From IMG/VR virus record IMGVR_UViG_3300035703_000308, positions 1-31,828 of that record: DNA of 31,828 bases; one strand, written 5' to 3'. The notes below the pieces were generated by a model that ran no database searches, was not told the DNA's origin, and saw nothing but the letters and a program-made list of their open reading frames with translations. The position numbers and the translations under genes were made by a program. Of this stretch, positions 21,688 to 30,133 are shown one piece after another. How positions within the stretch are numbered: position 1 is the stretch's first letter; each line of letters opens with the position of its first letter. Source of the DNA: a virus.

Positions 21688-22632
21688 ATGGCTTTTGACG
21701 TAACCGCACTAACCAATTATACCAAAGAGAACGAGGCACTCTTGGTAACCAGTTCTGTACTGGGTGCAAAAACTGCCACATTGATTAAGAACGCTGGCAA
21801 TGTATTACCAGGGGTGAAGTCAAGTGAGAAGGTGAACATAATGGATACTGATGCTATTTTCCAAGCAGGTGGTACTTGCGGGTTTAATAGTTCGGGAACG
21901 ACCAGCTTCTCTCAGCGAACCCTCACAGTTGGCAAAATAAAAATCAATGAGTCTCTGTGTCCTAAGACTCTTGAAACTAAGTATCTGCAGAAGGCTCTTC
22001 CAGAAGGAAGCCGCTACGATTCTATCGCTTTCGCTGCTGACTACACAGATAAGAAGTCTGCTCGAATCGCTGCTCAGTTGGAAACTTCTTTGTGGCAAGG
22101 TGATACCGCTTCAGTTAACGTAAACCTGAATAAGTTCGATGGTTTGGTTAAGTTGATTGGTACTTCTGCCGTTGAAGCTAACAACGCTACATACTATGGT
22201 TCTCCTGCTACTTCTATCACTTCTGCTAACGTGGTAGCTATCGTAGATGCTCTGTACAAGGCTATCCCTGCTGAAGTAGTTTCTAAGGATGATATGACCA
22301 TCTTCGTAGGTCAGGACGTATTCCGCACTTATACCATCGCTCTGAAGAACGCTAATATGTTCAACTATAGCTTTGATGGTAAAGCAGATAGCGAGTTCTT
22401 CCTGCCAGGTACTTCTATCAAGGTAGTAGCTACTCCAGGTCTGAATGGTGTAAACAAACTCTACGCTATGCGTTTGAGTAATATGTTTTTGGGTGTCGAC
22501 CTTTTGGACGAAGAGGCTAATCGTTGGGAGCTGTTCTTCGCCAAAGAAGCGGACGAAGTGAGATTCGTATCTGAATTCAAGATGGGCGTTCAAGTAGCCT
22601 TCTTGGATGAGATTGCTTCTTTCATCATCTAA
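21688..22632 (+). CDS. Major capsid protein
   Basis: A 314-residue protein starting MAFDVTALTNYTKENEALLV, with a central YLQKALPEGSRYDSIAFAAD segment and a long beta-rich C-terminal half including VVSKDDMTIFVGQDVFRTYT and a FFAKEADEVRFVSEFKMGVQ end. It has the expected size, an HK97-fold-like mix of helices and strands, and lies after the scaffold with a terminator behind. The leader is A/T-rich with no Shine-Dalgarno. Expression is expected to be very high late in infection. Confidence 0.82.
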   Translation: MAFDVTALTNYTKENEALLVTSSVLGAKTATLIKNAGNVLPGVKSSEKVNIMDTDAIFQAGGTCGFNSSGTTSFSQRTLTVGKIKINESLCPKTLETKYLQKALPEGSRYDSIAFAADYTDKKSARIAAQLETSLWQGDTASVNVNLNKFDGLVKLIGTSAVEANNATYYGSPATSITSANVVAIVDALYKAIPAEVVSKDDMTIFVGQDVFRTYTIALKNANMFNYSFDGKADSEFFLPGTSIKVVATPGLNGVNKLYAMRLSNMFLGVDLLDEEANRWELFFAKEADEVRFVSEFKMGVQVAFLDEIASFII

Positions 22633-22638
22633 TAAATA

Positions 22639-22664
22639 GGGGGGCTAATCACCCCCCACTTTTT
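22639..22664 (+). terminator. Intrinsic terminator after the major capsid gene
   Basis: Six G (22639-22644), a seven-base loop and six C (22652-22657) are followed by AC and five T (22660-22664). Nearly the same structure ends the leftward unit at 4805-4831. Confidence 0.82.
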
Positions 22665-22684
22665 AACTTAATAAATCTTATATA

Positions 22685-23197
22685 ATGGCTTGTGCTTTAA
22701 CTCAGGGATACACTCTCGATTGTAAGGAATCGCTCGGTGGTATTAAAGCGGTATGGCTGATTTCTCACGCAAACGTGAGTGCAGTTACAGAGGCTTCTGG
22801 TATCGTTTCTGCGATTACTAAAAGTGGAGGAAATGTATTCTATAAATATGAGTTGGTAAAGAACACAGGTGCTTTGACTGAGACTATTACTGCTTCCGTA
22901 GAGAACGGAACTGTATTCTATGCTCAGGAACTCAGCATTGTTCTGAACAAACTCCAAGCGAATACTCGTAATGAGATTCTGCTTCTCGCTAAGAATACTT
23001 TGATGGTTGTAGTTCAAGATGCAAACGATAAGTATTGGCTCTTGGGTCGCTATCAAGGTTTGGACATCACGGGCGGTACAGCAGGTACAGGTACTGCTCA
23101 AGGAGATCGTAGCGGATATACGTTGACTTTCACAGGTGGTGAGAAAGAACTCGCTCCTGAGGTTAACAGCGGTATCATCGCAGGTCTTACTTCCTAA
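22685..23197 (+). CDS. Virion structural protein, possible major tail (tube) protein
   Basis: A 170-residue beta-rich protein starting MACALTQGYTLDCKESLGGI, with KAVWLISHANVSAVTEASGI, a helix LSIVLNKLQANTRNEILLLA and YWLLGRYQGLDITGGTAGTG. The last part, GYTLTFTGGEKELAPEV, is like the strand that closes tail-tube subunits. It lies between terminators, after capsid. This suggests an abundant structural protein, consistent with a tail tube, but it could also be a capsid decoration protein. Confidence 0.6.
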   Translation: MACALTQGYTLDCKESLGGIKAVWLISHANVSAVTEASGIVSAITKSGGNVFYKYELVKNTGALTETITASVENGTVFYAQELSIVLNKLQANTRNEILLLAKNTLMVVVQDANDKYWLLGRYQGLDITGGTAGTGTAQGDRSGYTLTFTGGEKELAPEVNSGIIAGLTS

Positions 23198-23230
23198 GGC
23201 TTTCGTGGCTCGTTATAGGTAGGTAGATAA

Positions 23231-23255
23231 GCCGTCTCTTCGGAGGCGGTTTTTC
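23231..23255 (+). terminator. Intrinsic terminator with UUCG tetraloop
   Basis: GCCGTCTC (23231-23238), the loop TTCG and GAGGCGGT (23243-23250) form an eight-pair stem with two wobble pairs, followed by a T-run. This is a very stable terminator after the tail-tube candidate. Confidence 0.85.
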
Positions 23256-23279
23256 TTTTTGGGAAAAAATCAGAATTTA

Positions 23280-23287
23280 TCTATTTA
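23280..23287 (+). promoter_or_regulatory. Late motif copy TCTATTTA
   Basis: TCTATTTA lies 24 bases after the UUCG terminator and 5 bases before ATG 23293. It would start a new unit containing portal and connector genes. Confidence 0.45.
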
Positions 23288-23292
23288 GTAGT

Positions 23293-23805
23293 ATGATTCA
23301 CTTCACTAAGAACACAAGCTCCACAGCGATAATGACTTTAACGGAGAAGCAGACTTTAACGAGTCCGAATTATTTGTTCTGGTTTAAGAGTCGTGGCACT
23401 AATCAAGAGGTGGCTTTTGTTATGCTTAACGCTACCGATGTATCTCAGCACAAAGAAAGGTACAATGAATTTTCGGTAGATGTAGATACTCACTTTGCTG
23501 ATAGTCCCGAAGGGGATTGGGAGTACGAGATTTACGAGCAGGCTTCTACGAGTAATACTGATCCTGACTTAGCTACTACTCTTTTGGAAACAGGTATTAT
23601 GCGATTGAATAACTTAGGAAATCTTTTGCAAGTTAACGTATATAGCAACGAATACGATGCAGAGCCTGTGGATGCTTTGCTGATTTCTGATGAAGATTAT
23701 AGCGGATATCTAAATAACGAACCTGATAATACTGTGATAGTTCCTGAGTATCAACCTACGAGCTACACTACAAACAATCCTGATAATACATTCATAAGTT
23801 TATGA
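23293..23805 (+). CDS. Hypothetical virion-region protein
   Basis: A 170-residue beta-rich acidic protein. Segments include SPNYLFWFKSRGTNQEVAFV, a YNEFSVDVDTHFADSPEGDW stretch and YEIYEQASTSNTDPDLATTL. Such immunoglobulin-like beta proteins are often virion decorations. The C-terminal part has two similar proline/asparagine motifs (NNEPDNTVIV, NNPDNTFISL). It has an ATGA overlap with the portal gene. No exact family recognised. Confidence 0.55.
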   Translation: MIHFTKNTSSTAIMTLTEKQTLTSPNYLFWFKSRGTNQEVAFVMLNATDVSQHKERYNEFSVDVDTHFADSPEGDWEYEIYEQASTSNTDPDLATTLLETGIMRLNNLGNLLQVNVYSNEYDAEPVDALLISDEDYSGYLNNEPDNTVIVPEYQPTSYTTNNPDNTFISL

Positions 23806-25787
23806 TGGACAACATTGTGATATTAAGTTTCGCTGAGGCGAAGCAGCCTGAGTACCGAGAGAAAAAGGGTGTGGGGTATATTGAGTTCGGTGATAAGAAC
23901 GACTATCCTACTTATCTCTTGGGTCTTTACAATAAGAGTGCGAAGCATAATGCTATCGTGCGAGGTAAAGTTAACTACATCATCGGGAATGGTTGGCAGA
24001 GTGATGAGGTAGATGCTCAGGCAGAATTATTTATCAAAGCTCCCAATCCTTACGAGAGCCTTATCGATATTACTCGCAAAGTATCAAGCGATGTTGAGAT
24101 TTTCGGAGGTGCTTACTTGGAGGTGATTTGGAGTAAGGTCGGTGGAATGTTGGCTGAGATTTCTCATATCGATTACACTAAGATTCGTTCAAATAAAGAC
24201 AATACTCAATTCTGGTATAAGAGTGATTGGTCGGATAGAAAAGAAGAGCCTAAGGTTATTCCTGCTTACAATACTCAGAACCGAGTAGGTAAGCAAATAA
24301 TGTACATTAAAGAGTACCGACCTGGGTTGGATACCTACGCACTACCTGGGTATATGGGTTCTCTGAATTATATCGAGAGTGATGTAGAAGTATCTAAGCA
24401 CGTTTTAGGTAACGCACAGACTGGGTTTTCTGCAAGTAAACTTATTACTCTACCGAATGGTGAGCCTTCTCCCGATGAAAAGCGGAACATCGAGAGGAGA
24501 TTTACAGATAGGTTCAGCGGTTCAGATGGTAAGAAATTTATTCTTTCTTTTGTTCAGGACTCAGCACGCAAGCCTATCGTAGAGGATTTAGGGGCGAGTG
24601 ATTTGACTAAGGAAGATTTCGGTCGTGTCGATGAGATGATTCAGCAAAACATTTTCGCAGGTCATCAGATTACCGCTCCTGATTTGTTTGGTATCTCTAC
24701 TCCTGGGGCTTTAGGTTCACGCTCTCAGATTCGTGATGCATACGAGATTTTCAAGAATACTTACGTTAATGATAAGCAGCAATTCTTAGAGGCTATCTTT
24801 AACAACTTAGCTAAGCAGAGAGGGGTTACTTCAGAGCTTACGATTAAACCTGTTGAGCCTATTAGCTACGAGTTTAGTGAAAGCATTATCGCTGCAAATA
24901 TGACTAAGGATGAGATTCGTGAGAAACTTGGTCTCCCTCCTTTGAGTCAACCTAGCAATAATCCTTCTGCTGCTCCTGAGCCTTCTCAAACGATGATTAA
25001 CGAGCATCTGAAGGGAATGAAGGGTAGAGAGTGGCAGAACTTCCAAAGGATCATTCGTGAGTATAACAAAGGAAAGATAACTCGTGAGCAAGCCTCTCAG
25101 ATGTTAAAGAGTGCTTACGGACTCGGAGAAGAAGAGTTAGCTACTTGGTTGGGTGCGGATGAGTTTTCTAACGATATGGACGCGGTTATTCAAGTGTTCT
25201 CTGAGTACGGAGAATCGGTTGATAACTATAAGACTTTAATGACTCGACAAGTATTCGGTAAGGATTTGGAGCAGGAAGAATTGGCTTTTCGGGATGAGGT
25301 AATCGATGATACTCTCGATAAGAAGATTCTGGATGTAATCGCCAAGAACAAAGGGATTCGCGATGAGGATATCGCTAAGGCGGTTAAAGAGGATTTAGTT
25401 GTCGTTCAGGAGCGTATTAACAAGCTGAAAGAGTTGGATATTATTACAATCAATTCTAAGGGGGTTAAGAGCCTCACCAAGCCTCTATCTGATATTATTG
25501 ATAAACCTGTTAAGACTTCGTTTTTAGTCCGCTATTCGTACGAATGGAAGTCTATCGTGCCTACGAGCGAAAGAAATACCGCTGCTCACCCTTCTCGCCC
25601 ATTTTGTGCTAAGCTGATGCAGTTGGATAGACTTTACTCTCGTTCTGAGATTGAGTCTATTTCTCGGAGATTGGGTTACTCAGTATTCGATAGAGGCGGT
25701 GGATGGTGGAATATGGGGGATGGCGTTAACTCTCCTTCTTGCAGACATCAATGGGTCTCCAAGGTGGTAATCAAAAAAGATAAATAA
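23802..25787 (+). CDS. Portal protein fused to winged-helix and MuF-like C-terminal domains
   Basis: A 661-residue protein. Residues 1-380 are portal-like: YNKSAKHNAIVRGKVNYIIG (43-62), EIFGGAYLEVIW (99-110), a long stem region (225-300) and GISTPGALGSRSQI (297-310). After a linker (385-400) come helices, then a winged-helix-like unit at 506-550 (ILDVIAKNKGIRDEDIAKAV). The C-terminal domain (571-661) has HPSRPFC (596-602), a DRLYSRSEIESISRRLGY helix and CRHQW (647-651), like metal-binding ends of MuF-type head proteins. The portal forms the DNA gate; the fused end may act in head morphogenesis. Portal after capsid is an unusual gene order. Confidence 0.8.
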   Translation: MMDNIVILSFAEAKQPEYREKKGVGYIEFGDKNDYPTYLLGLYNKSAKHNAIVRGKVNYIIGNGWQSDEVDAQAELFIKAPNPYESLIDITRKVSSDVEIFGGAYLEVIWSKVGGMLAEISHIDYTKIRSNKDNTQFWYKSDWSDRKEEPKVIPAYNTQNRVGKQIMYIKEYRPGLDTYALPGYMGSLNYIESDVEVSKHVLGNAQTGFSASKLITLPNGEPSPDEKRNIERRFTDRFSGSDGKKFILSFVQDSARKPIVEDLGASDLTKEDFGRVDEMIQQNIFAGHQITAPDLFGISTPGALGSRSQIRDAYEIFKNTYVNDKQQFLEAIFNNLAKQRGVTSELTIKPVEPISYEFSESIIAANMTKDEIREKLGLPPLSQPSNNPSAAPEPSQTMINEHLKGMKGREWQNFQRIIREYNKGKITREQASQMLKSAYGLGEEELATWLGADEFSNDMDAVIQVFSEYGESVDNYKTLMTRQVFGKDLEQEELAFRDEVIDDTLDKKILDVIAKNKGIRDEDIAKAVKEDLVVVQERINKLKELDIITINSKGVKSLTKPLSDIIDKPVKTSFLVRYSYEWKSIVPTSERNTAAHPSRPFCAKLMQLDRLYSRSEIESISRRLGYSVFDRGGGWWNMGDGVNSPSCRHQWVSKVVIKKDK

Positions 25788-25788
25788 G

Positions 25789-26379
25789 ATGAGCAGAAAC
25801 ATACTTTTTATATCAGTACAGACTATCAAAGATAGAACGGGCTTGCACTCAAATGTTGATGACAAACTGATTAACCCTGAGATTCTAACGGCTCAGGATA
25901 TGTATATACTTCCTGCGTTGGGAACAGGACTATACGAGCGGTTGCAAGATGGCATACAGAACCAAGATTTGACTAACGATGAATCGACTTTGTTGGATAC
26001 TTATATTACTCCTTGTCTGGTTTATTTTGTTATTTCAGAACTTCCGATGGGTCTCTCGTATCAGTTCTACAACAAAGGAATGATCCGTAAAAGCGGAGAA
26101 GGTCAAGAGAATCCGAGTGCTTCTGATATGATAGACGTAGCGGATAGGTATAAGTCGAGAGCGGAGTTCTATAAGCAAAGACTCGTTAAGTATCTTAAAG
26201 AGAAGTCAGGTACTAATATCTTCCCTCTCTACAATAACCCAGGGAACGGCTACGATGTTATCGTACCAGATAACGAAGCCTATACTACTTCTATTTGGCT
26301 CGGAGATGATGATTGTTGTGCAGGTAAATCATTCGAAGAGCGATATCAAGGTAACATAACCCGATGCTGTGGCAAATAA
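25789..26379 (+). CDS. Head-tail connector-like protein
   Basis: A 196-residue mostly helical protein: MSRNILFISVQTIKDRTGLH, NPEILTAQDMYILPALGTGL, a TYITPCLVYFVISELPMG helix and a cysteine-rich tail ending DDDCCAGKSFEERYQGN and RCCGK. The layout resembles small helical adaptor proteins that dock on the portal in Bacteroidetes phages. It directly follows the portal gene. The four tail cysteines might bind metal. Confidence 0.6.
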   Translation: MSRNILFISVQTIKDRTGLHSNVDDKLINPEILTAQDMYILPALGTGLYERLQDGIQNQDLTNDESTLLDTYITPCLVYFVISELPMGLSYQFYNKGMIRKSGEGQENPSASDMIDVADRYKSRAEFYKQRLVKYLKEKSGTNIFPLYNNPGNGYDVIVPDNEAYTTSIWLGDDDCCAGKSFEERYQGNITRCCGK

Positions 26380-26551
26380 AACCTACTCACTTAAAAACCA
26401 AAAGAAGCTAAAAGTCTTCTTAGAAAAGCAAGAAAATGGCTCAAACCTTAAATCAGATAGTTCAGACAATAACCAACTTAGCGAACGCACATCAACAGAT
26501 AGAGAGCGTTTACTTCGGAGACTTTCCCGATTACCTAAGTCGGGGAACTGA
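26369..26551 (+). CDS. Possible small GTG-start gene
   Basis: A 60-residue frame starting at GTG 26369 with KTYSLKNQKKLKVFLEKQEN, which looks like a real short basic helix and fills an otherwise empty 56-base gap. The second half lies over the 5' end of the next gene and looks like random low-complexity sequence. It may be a real mini-gene, but evidence is weak. Confidence 0.3.
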   Translation: MANKTYSLKNQKKLKVFLEKQENGSNLKSDSSDNNQLSERTSTDRERLLRRLSRLPKSGN

Positions 26552-26888
26552 TAACGTATATCCTTCCCTTTATTTTGATTTGACAGGAGGTCAGATTCAA
26601 GAGAGAAGTTTAGTTCTGAATTTCTCTTTGTATTTCTTTGATAGGATGCTTCACGAAGAGACTAACGAGACTGAGGTTCTTAGTGATATGTTAGAGGTGT
26701 GTCAGGATATTATCGCTCAGTTGCGTTCACAGACTTTTGAGTTCGATGAGGGACTGAGTGCTACTCTCTCTTTCTTTACTGAAGATACTCCCGATTTGCT
26801 CGCAGGAGTTCGTGCAGATATTACCTTAGACCTTCCGTATATCGCTAATAGATGCGTAGTGCCATCGACTTTCCAATATCCAAGTTAA
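26436..26888 (+). CDS. Tail completion / head-tail joining-like protein
   Basis: A 150-residue protein starting MAQTLNQIVQTITNLANAHQ, then VYFGDFPDYLSRGTDNVYPS, LYFDLTGGQIQERSLVLNFS, a helix ETEVLSDMLEVCQDIIAQLR and a final beta part TLDLPYIANRC. A helix/beta layout like that of tail-terminator proteins supports a role at the head-tail joint. It lies between the connector and tail fiber genes. Confidence 0.5.
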   Translation: MAQTLNQIVQTITNLANAHQQIESVYFGDFPDYLSRGTDNVYPSLYFDLTGGQIQERSLVLNFSLYFFDRMLHEETNETEVLSDMLEVCQDIIAQLRSQTFEFDEGLSATLSFFTEDTPDLLAGVRADITLDLPYIANRCVVPSTFQYPS

Positions 26889-26896
26889 TCTATTTA
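26889..26896 (+). promoter_or_regulatory. Late motif copy TCTATTTA
   Basis: TCTATTTA begins one base after the stop of the previous gene and lies 16 bases before the tail fiber ATG (26913). Confidence 0.4.
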
Positions 26897-26912
26897 TAGA
26901 AAATAAAATAAG

Positions 26913-29393
26913 ATGCCAAATAAAAAGATAAACGAATTAACTCCAAGAACTCCTACGCTTACAGACTTGATTATCGTGGGTGATCCTTCTTCGGGTTTTT
27001 CATTCAAAGCTACTCTTTCGGTTATTTCTAATTTTGTAGGGAATAACATTCAGTTCAGTTCTTTAGGTGGCATTTCTTTAACCTCTCCTACCAATGGTCA
27101 GGTATTAACTTACAATGGAACTAATTGGGTTAATCAGACTCCTGCTGCTGTTCCTGTTTCAAGTGTGTTCGGTCGCACAGGTGCGGTTGTAGCTGCGGAA
27201 GGTGATTACTCTCTGACTCTTTTATCTGATGTTACTTTATCTTCTCCTACTACTAATCAAGTTTTACAATACAACGGAACTGCGTGGGTTAACGCTACTT
27301 TCGTGGCAGGTATTAATTCTTTGAATGGATTAACTGCTACTACGCAGACTTTCGCTACCGATACTAACGGAACGGATTTCGCTATTACATCTACTACTTC
27401 TACACATACTTTCAGCTTACCTATTGCTTCCGCTACGAATACAGGTAAACTCTCTTCAACTGATTGGAGTACGTTTAATGCAAAGCAGTCTGCGATTACT
27501 TTAACTACCACAGGATCAAGCGGTGCATCTACTCTCGTAGGTGCTACTCTTAATATCCCTACTTATACGCTCGCAGGATTGGGTGGAGTTAGTGGTTCAG
27601 GAACTACCAACTACGTTTCCAAGTGGACGAGTTCTACTGCATTGGGGAACTCACAGATATTTGATAATGGAACGAGTGTATCGATAGGAACGAATACGCC
27701 TGTAACAAGGCCGGGAAAATGGTTGCAAATCACTACTGATGTAAATGACCAAACCGCTCTTGTAATTAATAGAAATCAATCAGGTGGTAGTTTCAATTCA
27801 AGATGGGATATTTATATACCTGCAAGTTCAAATGCTTTGCGTTTATATAATTCAAATGCTGGTGACATTGCAACATTTACAAATAGTGGGCGACTACTAA
27901 TCGGAACAACTACCGAATCGACTTTTGAATTAGACGTAGTGGGAGACATCCGTTCTACATTAGATGCCAACATAAACGGATTGACAGTAGGTCTTGGTGG
28001 GGGTCAACTTGTAGGAAATACTGCGGTAGGATTTCAAGCTATAAATGCAACTTCAACAGGTGGTGCCAATACTGCTTTGGGTTATGAATCATTGAGAAAC
28101 TTAACAAGCGGAGTAGCAAATGTCGGATTGGGTTATCGTGTTTTAAGAAGTATAACAACAGGTCAGAGAAATATTGGGATAGGGTCTAATTATTTAGGTG
28201 ATGGAACATCGACATTATTCACAACAACAACAGGAAGTTATAACACGGCGGTTGGTATTGGCTCGTTTTATAGTTCAAATTCGGATGGTAATACTGGTCT
28301 TGGTTATGGCACAGGTCGTTCTGTATCTTCGGGTACATACAATACGTTAGTTGGTTATGAAAGTGGTGGAACGATAACAACTGGTGGTTTCAATACTGGT
28401 CTTGGAATGGGTGCTGCGTTTAGTGTTACAACAGGAACATATAACACATTCATCGGGGGCAACCCTACTTCATATTTTGCGGCTGGCGGTAGTGGAATTA
28501 CAACAGGAAGTTTTAACGTAGTTATTGGTTCAAACGTAACAGGTCTCTCCTCTTCCCTCTCCAATACAATCATATTAGCAGATGGACAAGGGAATCAGAG
28601 GTTGAGAATAGAAGGAGGTGCATCTGCTGGGTTATTTACAAGTACTCCATCAACATACTTAGCTGGTGTTGTTGGGTTATCAATTTTTAACGGTACTTCT
28701 GCTGGATTTTCCCTTGCGACATCAAGCACAAACTATACTCTTGCATATTTATCGTCAGGTGGTCTTTATAGTTGGTATTCTGGAACAGTTGGTGGAAGGG
28801 TTGGAACAATGTTTAATGCAACAGGAAACTGGCTATTAGGTTCAGGAACCACAGACGCAGGCTTCCGTCTTGATGTCAACGGTACTGCGAGAGTGAATAG
28901 CGTTATTTTCAGCAGTAATGCAAACCAAAGAATAATAGAGTATAATAATATATCAGGTTTATACCTACAAAATACAGCCGGTCCAGTATATCTTAATGGT
29001 ACAATGACCGTAAATAGAACTGGTGATGTTTATATAAATAATAATCAAGCAGGTTCAAGATATATCAGTTTAACTTCCAGTTATAGAATTAATACTAACG
29101 ATGGTTTAGGTAGTCAATTTGGATTAAATATTGGTGCAGATGGGACTCGAGTAATGCAAATTTTTAATGGAGGTAATGTTGCGTTTGAAAAAGCTATTGA
29201 TTATACAAGCACAAACAATGCAAGTGCTTTAGTATCTATAAACTCTACCACTCAAGGTTTCCTACCTCCGAGAATGACTACAACTCAAAAAAACGCTATC
29301 ACAAGTCCAGCAGCAGGTCTTGTTGTCTATGATACAACATTAGGCAAACTATGCGTTTATACTACCGCTTGGGAAACAATAACAAGTGCATAA
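26913..29393 (+). CDS. Tail fiber / receptor-binding protein with YadA-head-like repeats
   Basis: An 826-residue fiber. Residues 1-260 are a virion-anchoring part with repeated SPTNGQVLTYNGTNWVN / SPTTNQVLQYNGTAWVN units and FGRTGAVVAAEGDYSL. From about 369 to 552 it has YadA-head-like beta-roll repeats (NTALGYESLRNLTSG, NVGLGYRVLRSITTG, NTAVGIGSFYSSNSD, NTGLGYGTGRSVSSG, NTLVGYESGGTITTG). The C-terminal end (about 770-826) has a QGFLPPRMTTTQKNAI tip as in many Bacteroidetes phage fibers. Codon and base use changes near 27700, towards more ACA/ATA, suggesting that the tip came from elsewhere. It likely binds the host surface. Confidence 0.8.
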   Translation: MPNKKINELTPRTPTLTDLIIVGDPSSGFSFKATLSVISNFVGNNIQFSSLGGISLTSPTNGQVLTYNGTNWVNQTPAAVPVSSVFGRTGAVVAAEGDYSLTLLSDVTLSSPTTNQVLQYNGTAWVNATFVAGINSLNGLTATTQTFATDTNGTDFAITSTTSTHTFSLPIASATNTGKLSSTDWSTFNAKQSAITLTTTGSSGASTLVGATLNIPTYTLAGLGGVSGSGTTNYVSKWTSSTALGNSQIFDNGTSVSIGTNTPVTRPGKWLQITTDVNDQTALVINRNQSGGSFNSRWDIYIPASSNALRLYNSNAGDIATFTNSGRLLIGTTTESTFELDVVGDIRSTLDANINGLTVGLGGGQLVGNTAVGFQAINATSTGGANTALGYESLRNLTSGVANVGLGYRVLRSITTGQRNIGIGSNYLGDGTSTLFTTTTGSYNTAVGIGSFYSSNSDGNTGLGYGTGRSVSSGTYNTLVGYESGGTITTGGFNTGLGMGAAFSVTTGTYNTFIGGNPTSYFAAGGSGITTGSFNVVIGSNVTGLSSSLSNTIILADGQGNQRLRIEGGASAGLFTSTPSTYLAGVVGLSIFNGTSAGFSLATSSTNYTLAYLSSGGLYSWYSGTVGGRVGTMFNATGNWLLGSGTTDAGFRLDVNGTARVNSVIFSSNANQRIIEYNNISGLYLQNTAGPVYLNGTMTVNRTGDVYINNNQAGSRYISLTSSYRINTNDGLGSQFGLNIGADGTRVMQIFNGGNVAFEKAIDYTSTNNASALVSINSTTQGFLPPRMTTTQKNAITSPAAGLVVYDTTLGKLCVYTTAWETITSA

Positions 29394-29412
29394 TCTCTTA
29401 AAATAAAAACAA

Positions 29413-29688
29413 ATGAAAACAATTCAATCAGTTAACGTATGGCAGAACGGAGTAGTAAAATCTGCAACTAAGTTCAATATGAACTCGGTATTCGATAACC
29501 TGGAAGATTCAGCTACGTTCTTTTACGAACTCCTTTCAGCGAGTCAAGATTCAGAAGGTAATGAAGTTCTGACTCAGGTCGCTCAAGGTAACCTGTCTTT
29601 GAACGGAACGGAGTACGAAGGATGGGATGGATCAAATGATGCTGCCTATATTTGGGGAGCAGGTCAGTTGAGCCTGACAATTATTTAA
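29413..29688 (+). CDS. Small protein after the tail fiber (possible fiber accessory)
   Basis: A 91-residue beta-rich protein starting MKTIQSVNVWQNGVVKSATK, with a FFYELLSASQDSEGNEVLTQ stretch and YIWGAGQLSLTII end. I know similar short proteins beside fiber genes in Bacteroidetes phages. A fiber assembly or virion role is plausible. A/T-rich leader with no Shine-Dalgarno. Confidence 0.55.
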   Translation: MKTIQSVNVWQNGVVKSATKFNMNSVFDNLEDSATFFYELLSASQDSEGNEVLTQVAQGNLSLNGTEYEGWDGSNDAAYIWGAGQLSLTII

Positions 29689-29693
29689 GAATT

Positions 29694-29701
29694 TCTATTT
29701 A
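29694..29701 (+). promoter_or_regulatory. Late motif copy TCTATTTA
   Basis: TCTATTTA is 15 bases before ATG 29717 and 5 bases after the preceding stop. It stands ahead of the lysis block. Confidence 0.4.
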
Positions 29702-29716
29702 CCTAAAATACCTAAT

Positions 29717-30133
29717 ATGACATTAAAACTGCACGAAGTAATCAATCTCTACTACGAACTTAACGGAGTAACGAAGCAAACACAAGAGGGAAACGAAGTC
29801 GTTAGCCTCGGTATCTTGAAACAGAAAATGTCCTTAAAGAGTAAGGTCTATCTTCAAAGATTGAACAAAGTAGTATCCGATGAGGTCAAACTCTACGAGG
29901 ATGCTAAGAAAGAACTATTCGAAAAGTACGGAAAGCAGGAAGGTGATTCTATGTTTATTCCTACTGAAAGTATCGAAGCGTTCAATCAGGAGCATTTAGA
30001 TTTACTTACCGCAGAGAAGAGCGTAGATGTATCTAATCTGTGGGGATCAGACCTGACTCTGGAAGCATTGGAAACTATCGAGACTGATGAGTTCTATCCT
30101 CAATTATTTGACTTGATAGATTCTAAAAAATGA
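29717..30133 (+). CDS. Helical hypothetical protein before the lysis genes
   Basis: A 138-residue helical and charged protein: MTLKLHEVINLYYELNGVTK, then GILKQKMSLKSKVYLQRLNK, LYEDAKKELFEKYGKQEGDS and TLEALETIETDEFYPQLFDL. The form recalls small phage proteins of unknown role near tail or lysis modules. It is joined by ATGA to the XhlA-like gene. Confidence 0.6.
   Translation: MTLKLHEVINLYYELNGVTKQTQEGNEVVSLGILKQKMSLKSKVYLQRLNKVVSDEVKLYEDAKKELFEKYGKQEGDSMFIPTESIEAFNQEHLDLLTAEKSVDVSNLWGSDLTLEALETIETDEFYPQLFDLIDSKK

Noticed and set aside
21820-23101. Minus-strand open frames opposite capsid and tail-tube genes
   Set aside because: They are long only because the strongly biased coding strand avoids certain codons; their predicted proteins look like antisense translations.
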